This document shows positions 30,736-41,649 of a DNA stretch of 64,000 nucleotides, piece by piece. Position 1 is the first letter of the stretch, and the number at the start of each line of letters is the position of its first letter. The notes under the pieces are model-generated. The model had not been told where the DNA came from and searched no databases. It saw only the letters and a list, made by a program, of their open reading frames with translations. This DNA is from Plasmopara viticola. Lineage: Eukaryota > Oomycota > Peronosporomycetes > Peronosporales > Peronosporaceae. The stretch lies in NCBI GenBank assembly GCA_001695595.3, contig MBPM02000057.1, positions 186,001-250,000 of the forward strand, written 5' to 3'. A program made the position numbers and the translations under genes.

Positions 30736-33117
30736 CTAACTTCCAGCAGCTTGGCTAATCGCCAAACGTTTCTTCACCAGCTGCTGAATCTCCTTGTCAT
30801 CTTGCAAAAACCTTTTCAGCACGTCGTCACGCTCGTCTTCAAGACGCTCTTTTGCTGCTTGCTCCTTCATCAGTCTCTCAGATAAATCTTTGACTGCTTT
30901 GAGGCGGAGTGTTTTTTCCGTGTCCAAAGCGTGAGATGCTGATTCATTGGTGCACTGAAGTTGTGCGTTTAGTTGTAGCTTTAAAGTCTCCAAAACATTG
31001 TCGTTTTGCTCAATTTGTGAGGAAATGGTTTTTAACATGTCGTGGTTTGCTCCGCTCATTTCTTTTCTTGATGCTTTCTCCTCCAGCAGTTGCAACAGAG
31101 TAATCTTATCATCGGCAAATGAGCAAACAATCAGAGCAGCCAAAGCGTTAGCACGCTTATCTTTCTCTCTGTTGATTGAATCAACAAGCTCCATTATCTG
31201 ACTGTGGTGTTCCTTTGCCGCAGCTTTATCAGCATCTTTGAGAGTTTTTATGTAGACTAGAGCATCTTCGATTGCAGTCTCGTTCATCAAGATCTGTTTG
31301 TTTAAAAAGTCGTAGTCTTCCATCAGCTGACGCTTCTTGGGGTGTTCGCTTGCTTGAAATTGGACAGTGCGGGCAAGAGAGATTGCGGCGTTCAAATATA
31401 TATCCTTGCCAGTTTGCAGCCTCTCAACAGCTCCAGATTTCTTCCCAAAAGCAGGCTTGTCGTCTCTCGCCGTGACTAAATTGGCTGATAATGTATGCTT
31501 ACTTACACCCGCCACTTCTGTGAGCTCGGATCGCTTACGATAGCGCACTGGATCAGTATCTATACTCAAGCTACCGAACGATTTATTCTGCCCACAGCGG
31601 CATGAGTCGACTTGACGTTGCAAGTGCGTCACTTTGGATTCCAATCTCTGCACATTACCGATTAACGCGACCGCCCAACTCGGTAGATTTTCTTTCAAAA
31701 ACGCATTCGAGTCTAGCAGACCCGTAGCTTGATAAGACCTGGATAGAATTTGCGTGTTAAGGTCTTCAAAGGCAACATGAGCGCATGTATGCAGCGACGC
31801 ATTTTCGGCTTTTTGCTTGTTTCTATTCGACCCCTCTGCTTGAGCAGAATTTCGAGCAACTTGCTTACCCGCTTGAGGGCTAATTGCTGGGTTTTCCTTT
31901 GACGCGTCGGGTAGGTGGGTGTCGCTGTGCTCGCTAGCACATTCTGTCCGATCACTAGAATCTGAGCTAGTCTGGGAGAAAGCATTTGAATTATCTAACG
32001 AGGTGCGTCCTTCAACTTTACTCGCTGGCGAAAATGTTGAGCGTGACTTCGTGGCCAATGCCACGCGTTCATCACGTGAACGAGACACTTCGTGTGTTTC
32101 AAAGGGAGGATCTGTTTGTTTAGGTTGTGGAGAGAGTGAGCGTCTTTGTGGATGCAGACATTTAGAATTGGTAGTACTCGGTATCTTATTAACTCGCTGC
32201 AACGCGAATTGGTGGCGATACACACGCTCCTTGAGTGGCAAAAATCGTAACGATATCACCGAAGTCAGTCGTTTATGAAGCCAGCGACCGAATTGTTGCT
32301 CGTAATGATCAAGTGTTTCTCCTGGAAACAGCGGCACTGGAATTTTAGCCAACTTGTCGTTTGACCGACGACTCAGTTTCGGCCCCTTCATTTCACGCAC
32401 GTATTCGTTCACAGAGAGGACGCGTTGTGCCAGTATCTCAGTTCGGTCTCTTTGATAAGTTGAATTATCTTTCTCAGGTCGAGGTGCTGGTGGAGGTACT
32501 TTTGGTCGAGTCGCACGTAAGGGCATCTTGAGCGAGATTAGAACCTCACTGCGCCCATCAATCGATTTTACAGACGCGTGTGAACACGTCTTATAAAGCT
32601 CTCCCGTATCAGTTTGACTATTATGAAGGATTGGCCTTGAACTGGGGATTCCTTTTGACATGTCACTTGTGCCCGATTCCATTATCTTGTTAAGTCGCAT
32701 GCGTTTAACCATTTGTAAAGAGAAGTCATACTTCCCGTCATACTGTGCATCAATATTGCGCTTCAGCGCTCGATCATTCTCCGCTCTATCCGGTGGTAAT
32801 ATCGTGTCTTCGTTGGCACAGTCACGTATTAATTTACTCGAGTCTAAGCGCCCGTTCTTCTGTGCCAGTCGCTGCTCAAGCTTGCATGGTTTCAGAGCGT
32901 CTTTCTCAAGGAGATGCGCGGAGGGCGCTTCGGGCAGCGCGGAAGGAGAGAAGGCCAGTCGTTCTTGCTTACTGGTGTCAACTGGCAGCGCAGATTTCAG
33001 CAGCTGGTCGCTCTTGTTAGATGTCACATTTGAACATGATTTCTCGACAGCGGGCAGTGGCGCTGTGGTGCACGAAAGGCGTTGCGGCAAATGCTTGTCA
33101 AGAGGAGGTGGGTCCAT
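30736..33117 (-). CDS. Coiled-coil protein with IPVPLFPGE module (paralogue 1), 793 aa
   Basis: I start it at ATG 33117 (MDPPPLDKHLPQ). The frame is open to another ATG at 33348, but the added residues look non-coding. A disordered, charged N-terminal third leads to the module at about residues 225-310: ILAQRVLSVNEYVREM, IPVPLFPGETLDHYEQQFGR, WLHKR, PLKERVYRHQFALQRV. A low-complexity Ser-rich stretch follows, then CRCGQNKSF (about 505-515) and, from about 590 to the end, a long coiled coil with ALAALIVCSFADDKITLLQL and a terminal KERLEDERDDVLKRFL. The same module, CxC element and C-terminal coiled coil recur in the 52.8-57.7 kb cluster. There is no signal peptide or membrane segment. I do not recognise the family or know a function. 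The reading frame is intact. Confidence 0.72.
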   Translation of the reverse strand: MDPPPLDKHLPQRLSCTTAPLPAVEKSCSNVTSNKSDQLLKSALPVDTSKQERLAFSPSALPEAPSAHLLEKDALKPCKLEQRLAQKNGRLDSSKLIRDCANEDTILPPDRAENDRALKRNIDAQYDGKYDFSLQMVKRMRLNKIMESGTSDMSKGIPSSRPILHNSQTDTGELYKTCSHASVKSIDGRSEVLISLKMPLRATRPKVPPPAPRPEKDNSTYQRDRTEILAQRVLSVNEYVREMKGPKLSRRSNDKLAKIPVPLFPGETLDHYEQQFGRWLHKRLTSVISLRFLPLKERVYRHQFALQRVNKIPSTTNSKCLHPQRRSLSPQPKQTDPPFETHEVSRSRDERVALATKSRSTFSPASKVEGRTSLDNSNAFSQTSSDSSDRTECASEHSDTHLPDASKENPAISPQAGKQVARNSAQAEGSNRNKQKAENASLHTCAHVAFEDLNTQILSRSYQATGLLDSNAFLKENLPSWAVALIGNVQRLESKVTHLQRQVDSCRCGQNKSFGSLSIDTDPVRYRKRSELTEVAGVSKHTLSANLVTARDDKPAFGKKSGAVERLQTGKDIYLNAAISLARTVQFQASEHPKKRQLMEDYDFLNKQILMNETAIEDALVYIKTLKDADKAAAKEHHSQIMELVDSINREKDKRANALAALIVCSFADDKITLLQLLEEKASRKEMSGANHDMLKTISSQIEQNDNVLETLKLQLNAQLQCTNESASHALDTEKTLRLKAVKDLSERLMKEQAAKERLEDERDDVLKRFLQDDKEIQQLVKKRLAISQAAGS

Positions 33118-33155
33118 TGTTTCAAGAAGTAGAAAATCAAAAAGGCCACAGTTTT

Positions 33156-33171
33156 TATACTCTGGAGTATA
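33156..33171. promoter_or_regulatory. 16-bp palindrome upstream of paralogue 1
   Basis: TATACTCTGGAGTATA is a perfect inverted repeat (TATACTC-TG-GAGTATA), 38 bp before the chosen ATG of the minus-strand gene. It could be a dimeric factor site or contribute a TATA-like element. No second copy was noticed beside the other paralogues. Confidence 0.3.
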
Positions 33172-33424
33172 AAGGCGGGGCGAGCAATTTATTAGTATTG
33201 GCTTGTAACTTGGACGAAGGTATACAAATACTATGAAGACTTGAGATGGATGTCGAGGTGAATCATTGGCTATCGGGCGGCCAACGCAGCTGTGCATCTC
33301 ACCTTCAACTACTGCTTGTTCTGGGTACATCCAATGTACATAAACCATCCTGTGTGTACTAAATGCTTTTTCTCTGCTTTTGTTACCATGTCCACCGATA
33401 GTTTACATTTTTGCTATGGGAGCC

Positions 33425-33637
33425 GCTAACTTCCACCCAATTTTCGCTAACTTACACCTAGTCTGTGATTATTTAGAGCCCATAATACCAATACACAAAG
33501 GTGAGTGGCCATGCCCCACATTATCCGTATTTGCCACCTCACCCTTCGAGCAAAGCTGCCTTTTGTATATTTGTGGATAGGGGCTCTATATAGTCGCAGA
33601 CTGGGTGGAAGTTAGCGAAAACTGGGTGGAATTTAGC
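33425..33637. mobile_element. Foldback / MITE-like element, 213 bp
   Basis: Arms of 41 bp at 33425-33465 and 33597-33637 are inverted copies with 37 matches. Each arm also holds two direct copies of a GCTAACTT(C)CACC-type unit 21 bp apart. The 131-bp centre has no ORF. No target duplication is evident. Short size, long arms and no coding capacity fit a non-autonomous DNA transposon; the parent element is not in the window. Confidence 0.65.
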
Positions 33638-33830
33638 ACCTCTCTTTTGCCATTTTTTCCGACTACCGGTAATAAAAAAAAATACCGTTCTCCAGATAAA
33701 ATCAATGCATATGTATTTTTTCGAACAGTGTACTTATTTGGTGTGATTGCTGCTAGACCTATCGATGACGACACTTTCGTCACTTAGATTCCCTTCGAGA
33801 AGGTGCCAATTCTAAAAGATGGATTTCCAT

Positions 33831-34342
33831 TAGAGATTTACGAGACCGAAAATCACTATAGATTCTCAACGGGCTCCCAAGTGGCTATCTTCTTGTTTCA
33901 CCATGCCACCATAATTTGTACTGCAGGCTTTCCGTTTACTTATGGTGAATAATGACGGCTTGATATAGTCGTCCTTGGAGCCGTAATCATACGATCCTCT
34001 TCACATTTTGCCGACGCCCGCTGTTAAACTCAGCTTTAATCCTTTCGACAATTCCGACACACAGGAAACTCGCGAAACTTTCTTAGAGATTTATGAGACC
34101 GAAGATCTACTATAGATTCTCAACGGGCTCCCAAGTGGCTATCTTCTTGCTTTACCATGCCAGCATAATTTGTACTGCAGGTTTTTCTTTTACTTATGGT
34201 GAATAATGACGGCTTGATATAGTCGTCCTTGGAGCCGTCGAATAATACGATCCTCTTCACATTTTGCCGACGCTCACTGTCAAACCCAGACTTGATCCTT
34301 TCGACAATTCCGACACATAGAAAAGTCGCGAAACTTTCTTAC
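33831..34342. repeat. 253-bp tandem duplication in the Gypsy 3' end
   Basis: Unit 1 starts TAGAGATTTA at 33831 and unit 2 starts at 34084, giving a period of 253 bp. The units share long identical blocks (for example TGGTGAATAATGACGGCTTG) with scattered substitutions. The duplication repeats the chromodomain-coding end, so it happened inside the dead element or its ancestor. Confidence 0.85.
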
Positions 34343-35340
34343 GATGGGGAATGGACTAGTACATTTAAGTGCGAGTTTCTTCACAAAGGGTTTCTCTGTA
34401 TCGGACATCCAAATTCTTGTGTATCAGAAGCACCACGTCGCCAACTTCGAAGCCTTGAATAAGTCGATTTTTGTTGTATTGGGGCTTCATGCCCTAATAA
34501 GCTTCACTCATCCGGTCCTGTTTGACCTCACATACAGTGTCGTAAAGAAGCAGACTCTTATGTCGACTTTTCAGCTTGTAGTATTTTTTGGATCTAAATG
34601 CCTCATCATCCGGCATAAAGAATCATATCCTAGATCCGATTCGAACGGTGACATTTCAATTGTGTAGTGTGCACATCGACTATCGACTGACTCAGTCAAG
34701 AGCAGATATTTATCCCTACCATAATGTGCTGGGTTAAAACATCTTCGATTAAACGGTTGTTATTTAGTTTGTCCATCCATTTGCGGCCTGAAAGCCAAGA
34801 CAAAATGTGCTGCGTTCCTAAGAGCAGACACGATTGTTTGCCATAGCTTGAATGCGGAATTGATTTCTCAGTCGGATACAATGGGCTTTGGCATGCCATG
34901 GCCTTTTATACGAGTCCTCACGAGTATTTTTGCAATCGTTGCTGTATCGTACGCTGTCTCCGTAATGATAAAAGAGCCTTTTTACTAGAGATCTACACGC
35001 CATCATCCAAACCACTTTTGGTCGCCGGTAAAGCCAGGATGAATTTCATTGTAATCTCGGCCCATCTACTCCTTAGAGCATCGAGAAACAGAAATAATCC
35101 TGGTGTTCAAACACTGTTGTGCTGACACATTCCGAAGGTGTTGACATAGCGCTGAATGTAATTTATTAGTTTCGGCCAGTAATACTTCTAAAGCACAAAT
35201 TGTAAGATTCCGGTTTGCCTGTTGGAATATAAATATTTTTTCACATAAGACACGCACTTTCAGATTTCCGTCGTTAAAAATGTACAATTGTGGATTCTCA
35301 TTTTTGTCTATATAGTACAAATAACCATTCTGCAATGATT
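33831..35340 (-). mobile_element. Ty3/Gypsy chromovirus remnant (minus strand)
   Basis: From 35335 downwards the minus strand carries broken polyprotein pieces in the usual order. These are the H2C2 integrase leader (ENPQLYIFNDGNLKVRVLCE), the catalytic-core tail (LNNNRLIEDVLTQH near 34760), the post-core 'GDVVLL..KNLDVR' segment (near 34440), and then chromodomain scraps (YKLCWHGKA, ATWEPVENL) near 34160 and again near 33900. LTRs were not found. The chromodomain end lies inside the 253-bp tandem duplication. No piece is long enough to be functional. Confidence 0.68.
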
Positions 35341-35931
35341 ACTCCTCATTTCAGCTTTTTGGTGGTCCTTTATAGATTTTTTTTCACGAATACATTGCAT
35401 TTGTGGGTTGGGCTACTGCAACCTTGTTTGTCTTGTTTGTCGGTACGATCTCGCGATTCTCAGCTGCTTTAGGTACCTCTCGAAACTATATTGAGAAGCG
35501 TTCTTCTCAAATCCTAGACTGCGTGCAGCGCATCCACGATGTTAGTTTTACCGGGAGCCTTTGCCTTCTCAGTAGCCTAACTAAAGGAACATTTTTCACG
35601 CAAGTGTTCTTGGTTTTGTTGATTTCCAACTTTCTTTAAGCACGAAGCTAGGATCTATCGGCAACCTCATACTGCTTGATCAACATGATGTATAGACCAT
35701 ACGGTAAAATTTTTAGAAAGACTGCAATCTCACTTGTTGCTTCCCCTTCATCCTAGCGCTTGAGATTAGAACGATGCCTATTTCTTCAATGTTTAAGTAG
35801 ATTGAACGTGCTACCAACACAGCAAATGTCGCTTTTACTACAAACAATTTTAGAATCTTAACTGATCTTGACTTTGTTATGTTTGTATCATTTATATATC
35901 AAGATCAAACGTAACTGAGTTATCGAAGTCA
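35341..35931. other. No gene seen
   Basis: AT-rich spacer between the Gypsy remnant and the second virus-like block. No coding signal is visible. Confidence 0.4.
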
Positions 35932-36360
35932 GATGCTTCCCCGCTTGATACGACGACGAGTCATGGGAGGTGTTATGCCTAAACTACTGATTGATTTGAC
36001 TAGACCACGCAATGGGGTAGCTTCGGGTCCGGCCAGAGTAGCAATACCATCCAGAAGTCCAGACGTGAATGGCTGCCAGTTGTCTTTGAAGAAGCTAGCG
36101 ATTCCCTTGGCCGCAGATTTGGATCCGTTTCATAAACTTCCTAAGAAGCCAGTGTCACTTAGTCCTGATAGATGACTAAAAAGCACTTCTTCGTGCGACA
36201 CGTGCAAAGTCATTTTTTTGTCTAATTCATAAGCCTTCACCAGTTTCTTGTAGTTCTCAGGATGGAAATAGTGCGCATGAGCTTTGGTCAACTGCGAGCG
36301 CAACAAGTGAACAGGCTTGCCGCGTAGGTCTCTCACAGCCTGCGCGTGGCTCAAATCCAC
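35932..36360 (-). pseudogene. Minor-capsid-like protein, virus-type, with in-frame TGA
   Basis: The minus-strand frame from 36360 reads AQAVRDLRGKPVHLLRSQ, then HPENYKKLVKAYELDKK, MTLHVSHEEV, GFLGSL. A TGA (36130-36132) follows, then in the same frame NGSKSAAKGIASFFKDNW, TSGLLDGIATL and a basic tail RRRIKRG. The 'P.NY.KL.KA....K...L..S..E' block followed by a hydrophobic Gly/Ala stretch and a basic end resembles minor virion proteins of Polinton-like and adenovirus-like genomes (pVI/pX type). The TGA falls where a Trp would fit. No ATG starts the frame. Confidence 0.45.
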
Positions 36361-36489
36361 ATAAACCCTTTGTATATCTGAATTGAGCTTCTGGGTTACT
36401 TATATAGAAGCTAGAGACAAAAGATGTCGGTATTTAATAGTTCTATAACACTCAGTCTGGAAATATCGTTACTCGCAATATTAATCGAG

Positions 36490-37515
36490 GAAGTGATCAG
36501 GACAATCTATCGGACACAACGATTAAGGTATATACTAGACAACTGATCAAGCTCTACAAAGCAGGGATTGCGAAAGAGCAATGGTTTCCAAATGAGTTCA
36601 TCGCAAATATTCAGTATCCAAACAGATACGACGACCTGACGTTTCAAAAGACTTCCAAGGTCCAAAACTCGACGAATGTTGCGCTTCGTATGAGCATAGA
36701 TACGAGCAAAGAGAGTCTGATTCTAACATTGAATGCCATGCGTAAGATGGTCAAGAATAGATACCGGGATACTACAATACGATCTAAAAGGAACTGAGAA
36801 AGCAAAACAAGGCTGCAAAGCTGGATAACGAACTGACGCCTGAGGAAGAGAATAATACATTAGCTGCAAAGAGCTCTTGTCCGTTCCTGGAGAAGCTGCA
36901 AATGTGCTCAACAAAATGTATGGCAAAGTATTCCTGTTTCGATCAGAGTTTTAAAGGCTGGCCATAGCTAAGAGAGCTGATTACTTGAAGCTCGTGTTTG
37001 ATTATATTACGTTGTGGCTTCGTTTGGTATGGCCATGTGTCATGCTCACCCCAGAGGGGGCGAAGTCAGGGTCACCACTGCGTGGCTCTGAAGGTGCTAA
37101 TTATCTCTAAGGGAACGCTTTACATCTGGATGATCATAAGAATGTTCTGCTCATGGGACCGCAAACGATTGAATTGGATAGTACTACGATGAGCTTGATC
37201 AATTCATATCATGAGTTCTTGACTAACACGGTTAGGGAGCAACCTAGCAATCTCCTGTGGCGCATGTTTAATACACAGCCAGGTGAATACGATCATACAA
37301 GTTCAAATAAGAGCTTTAGTCAGGTCATATCAAAACTGTTCATTAAGTACAATGGAAAGCCAATGTCAAAAAACATGATTCGACACATTGCTGAGTCTAA
37401 TTAAATCCAATCGCATGCTAAGCTGACGAATCGCGAGAAGAATGATTTACATGCTAAGCTACTCCACAAGACCATGGCTGCTAACGCGAGCTACAACAAA
37501 TTCGCAAATCGATCA
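36490..37515 (+). pseudogene. Tyrosine recombinase (virus-type integrase), decayed
   Basis: Plus-strand pieces in order. The N-terminal SAM-like core-binding part: DNLSDTTIKVYTRQLIKLYK, then STNVALRMSIDTSKESLI. A broken middle follows. Near 37047-37075 comes a HPRGGEV string, the likely remnant of the P-P-R-R catalytic Arg motif. Then LDDHKNVLLMGPQTIELDS (beta strands), YDHTSSNKSFSQVISKLF, KPMSKNMIRHIAESN (the R-H-I motif holding the second Arg) and finally NASYNKFAN, where the Tyr fits the nucleophile. The order matches integrases of Polinton-like viruses, virophages and some NCLDVs rather than retroviral integrase. Several frame changes and stops inactivate it. It is divergent to the minor-capsid-like gene. 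Confidence 0.62.
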
Positions 37516-40500
37516 AATCAGTGTTCGTGCCACTACGACTGCGGTGTGCTTAAGACCACTCCACACTTCTTCTGGTACTTCGAGTTTGCGGTAGAGTGTT
37601 TCAACGTCGAGGCTACACCTTCGGCCAAGTTTCAATACGGCAACAGTTTCTTTGTGAGTGTGGGCTTTAATTCTTCGCTGTTTGTGGATGCATCGAAACG
37701 ATATTCGTTTCCACAAACTTCCCGGCCAAGTCGATTTTTTTTTTAACCCAAATCAAGGTGGTAGTGGCACTTCATGTTGAGCGCTACTACCAAGATCTCC
37801 TTTTTTAGAAAAATGTCCAGCCACTCTGGATATCAGCGGCGCCATATGCTGAGCTTGGTGGACACTATAAGACTCTCTCTGATACAGCCACCAGTTGTCC
37901 ATTCACCGAGGCTCTCTCTGGACCAGACAACATGTAACTCCAACCAACGTATACAAGCACGTTAACTGCTATCGACTCATTCTGACAAGCACGGACTTCC
38001 GGTGCGAGAATAAACCACGCGTATCAGTCGTCCTTCAAAAGTTCTGACGTTCGTATTACCACTTTACTTAAGCATTTAGCCTGTAATCTTTGGCGATTAA
38101 GTAAGGTAGACTACGGTAGCTCGGCAATTGGCTGGATAAAAGTGCAATGGAATTTAGTTTTTTAAGCTGTTTGCATCCACAATATCTGATGATCAATGTG
38201 AAAGAGTGGCCTTTGCAGAACTAAAAAGTCTTTTCTCATCAGACTGCTGCTTAGCGGAGCGGGCTTCGATGTTTGTTGAGATTTTTGGTTTGTGTAACTT
38301 CTGCGGAGCCAGTTCGATTTTTTGGCTGCAACAGTCGATTGGATCAGTAGGTCGATACACAGAAGAGAAGGTTGCGCCGTGTAGAGATGATTGGACGGCG
38401 CTTCGGGTACGTTATACATCAGATCGGCAACTGTGTATGACTATAGAACTACTTTGTTTTGTGTAGGTACGCTTTCTTTTGAGGAGGTTGTTTGCTTCCT
38501 ATAGCAGGTGAAGTCAAAAGGAGGTGATCACGCTCTCCGGCTAAGTCCGGGCCGACGCAAAGTATCATAGCGTATAATGTCTGTCAAAAAGCCTTTTCCA
38601 CTCCTAAAACACCGAATACCTGTGCAGTCTTGGAAACAATTCCTTTTTTAGTAATGAATCGTTTTTCGAACAGCACATGTGCTATTTTTGAGATAGTAAC
38701 CATAAGATTTTCTCAAATTCGTTTAATTACTAGGATTTGATCCCTGCAAACCGACTGTTCATCAGTTAGTGTCTCCTGGAGTGAGTGCAAATAAGACTCC
38801 TATGGATAGGCACGAGCGATGTGCGAAACACTTGACCCGATCTCCTTTCCACCTGATTGAGCACTTACGCATGCAGATACAACTGGTAGATCATGGATGA
38901 TCAAATCCGCGTACTCGACCGGAAACCGCGCTCCAATTGCATCGTGTTCTGCACTCGTGCTCTTGTAGTACTTTTAAGTAAGGAATTACAAAGGGTCAAC
39001 ATCAATCGCCAGTACAGAATCTTGACACCAAAAAAAGACCAATCACACTGATCTTTTGAACATGAATGTACCCGGTTGTAGTGATTTCAATTTTCCAAAC
39101 GATGCTCCTTTCGATACAGTTTTACTGTTCATTTTTGCTAGCAAGATTTACTTACACATTTCATTTTTAAAAAAAGCGACCAAATTCCATGTGGGAGAAG
39201 TATTGTCAGAGCCGAAAGAGGGAAAACATTTACGCTCGACATTCCAAATGAAGTGCAAGTATATTAAGCGCTTTATGTGTACCTCTTTCGTGCTCACCTA
39301 CTCAGGTCAAAGACAGGCAGAGCTGACCCATCAGTAGGGCCAAAATTCAATTCTTGGCTATGAAAATCAACATATCTGTCTCGAGATGCACAAGTCGAGG
39401 GCTTACTGAGGTAGGGGTTTGACTGTACGCTTGATTTGGTCGACAAGGCTTTAACATTTTGAGGCTGCACCACTCAGTTAAGCCATGGAAAAACACATGA
39501 GGTCGCCAGCGTTACGGTTCACCGACTCTTAAATAACGTCGGCCAGACATTGTAGCGAACAGCATTGTAGCGAAGAGCACGCAGTGCTCATGATGCTGGA
39601 ACATATTATTCTTCTATTTCTTCTCACATAAGTGAGTGAGGGCCACTCTCACGTGAAAAGTATTTTTGTGTGTTAATTCAAACAGGGTCAGCTCCTGTAT
39701 CTTGTGAAGTTGAAGAGACTTCTTGTTCTAAGAATTACCTCGCTACGGAAAAATATCCTCGACATCGTATACACTTTGATCGTGAGGATCGGTGGCTTTG
39801 ATTGATCCAAGCGCATACCTGCTAGATTTGAGAGTGCATGGACTATACGCGAAGTATAATCTTAGTCAATAGAGGCTTTTGTCAAGACAGCGCTGAAGGA
39901 AGAATATGATCAAGGTTTACAGCTTCCACATCGACAGCTGGCAACGGGTGTTCACTTTGATAATGGTGTACTGAAGGCAACATTCTTCTTTTAAGGTAAT
40001 TTTGCTCAAGCTGCTGCGAAGATCACCGAACGATTTGTTCTGCTAAGCCCATGCGTCTTCTCTCAAGAGAAAGGATCGCAATGCAGTGTACCGTAAGTAT
40101 TACATAGAACATGCTAATTTAAATCATCACTTTTATGATCATGGGTCACGCTGCGGTAGTTCATTTTGACTTCCATCGATAACTCACGCTTAAGCTTACT
40201 GTCAATTTAAGGCTCTGAACTTATTGCTCCCACGCGCCTTAAGTAGAGCTTTGCACGTGATATTTCGGCTATACGCATATCACATCCCTTACAAATGCGG
40301 TCAGACTTGTAACATAAGCAAGCTCATCATCCGGGTGATGCAACATACTCTGCCGTAGACAGCTAAATGCTTCGAGCAGAAGCCAAATGTCGAAGGCAAG
40401 TGTTAGCGTCCGTTTTCGGCTATTTAAGGCTAAACTATCTTTCCTGTCCATGACAAAGAATTGCTCAAAACAATTTCTAGGCTACTTGGAAGGCCAATTC

Positions 40501-40742
40501 AATTTCGATACGACCAGGAGTGGTCTATTTACAGGATTTCACCCTGTCAAACAATTCTTTGTCCTAAATTTTTAAAATCTATTGTGTATCTCTCTTGAGT
40601 AGATTGGACATTTGCCACGCTACTTGCACTATATTTATGTGAGTGCTTGGACATGCCTAGATAATTTATTTGAGTCTTTTAGGCTCAGTAAAAGTAACCA
40701 ATCCACAACGGCCTTAAATTTAACGGGCTCTGCTCATTTTGC
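37516..40742. other. Gene-poor degenerate repeat
   Basis: No gene can be supported. The minus strand at 38162-38419 and the plus strand at 38206-38466 are both open but carry no known motif. The 38860-39000 stretch is a diverged copy of the repeat at 5860-6060. A 14-bp direct repeat (CATTGTAGCGAA-like) occurs at about 39548 and 39563. Confidence 0.4.
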
Positions 40743-41135
40743 TTAGACTCTAATGCAACAATTAAAAAGAAAATATTTTACGCCATGGATACGCTTAGCT
40801 ACATTGCCTTTAAAATGAATCTTTGGATGTACTCGAATGTAGACAATGTGAGTTCTTACCTCAATCTTGCCGTCTTCTGCACGACTATGGACGAAGGTGA
40901 CATCGAAGCATACGTACTGTGGTCCCCGACGATAAGCAGTCGTAGGCGCGTTTGAAGACTTAAGGGCATAATTAAACATATTGGTAACAACAGACAGTAA
41001 TGTGGAACTCTCTCGCATGAAAAGTCTGCAATTGGCGTCAGCTTGTTGCATATCGTGCGCTTTTAAATTTTTTTTTTCGGAGCGGCGTCTGTGCCTGCAT
41101 TGAAGCAAGCACGATGTGTCACTTGTCACTTGCAA
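40743..41135 (-). pseudogene. Unrecognised open frame, 130 codons
   Basis: The middle (MRESSTLLSVVTNMFNYALK, GPQYVCFDVTFVHSR) is protein-like and the ends are less so. No domain is recognised. A protein-like plus-strand stretch lies 270 bp upstream in divergent orientation (41396-41649). Either could be an exon of a real gene. Confidence 0.25.
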
Positions 41136-41395
41136 TTTTGGACACCGAATTTTTTGTATAAAAGAAGAAGACTGATTTTCTTTAAATTATTTCTGCCTTA
41201 TGCTTTGCACGACATCATGCGTTAATGACGACACATCGTTTTTTTATATAGCTTACTACCGCGTCACGAATTATTGCAATTTTGAAACAGAGTCGTTTAG
41301 TACGTATTCGGCTTTGTTAAATGCGGTAGTCGTGAGACATGATCGCGTCATCTGATGATCTGATCAAAACAGCAATGCGCTGAAAGCATTATCCT

Positions 41396-41649
41396 GCGTC
41401 ACGTTTGAGCACGACTTTAACAAGTTCATTCAGGCTACCCAATATCTTTGTCCAGGCGAGGTGTTTGCTATGCGACTACAGCAAAGCCTTTTTCCGGTAC
41501 ACACAGAGCTGTTATGTGTCATCTGTTCCGCTTCCACCTACCCCAGCAGTTGCACGTTTCTGCAGCTCAATGAGGATGGTCAGGAGCTAATCATAACGCT
41601 CCAGACCAGACCGCATAGGTCTGCGCGAGCTCATCTTTCCCATTTATGA
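41396..41649 (+). pseudogene. Unrecognised coding-like fragment
   Basis: The frame translates FEHDFNKFIQATQYLCPGEV, then LFPVHTELLCVICSAST and LNEDGQELIITLQTRPHR before a stop. The composition is protein-like with a regular hydrophobic pattern. No start codon is evident (an upstream exon is possible) and I do not recognise the family. Confidence 0.3.

Noticed and set aside
33118..33348. Longer N-terminus for the 793-aa protein (ATG at 33348)
   Set aside because: The added 77 residues have non-coding-like composition and include the palindrome at 33156-33171; the MDPPPL start fits better.
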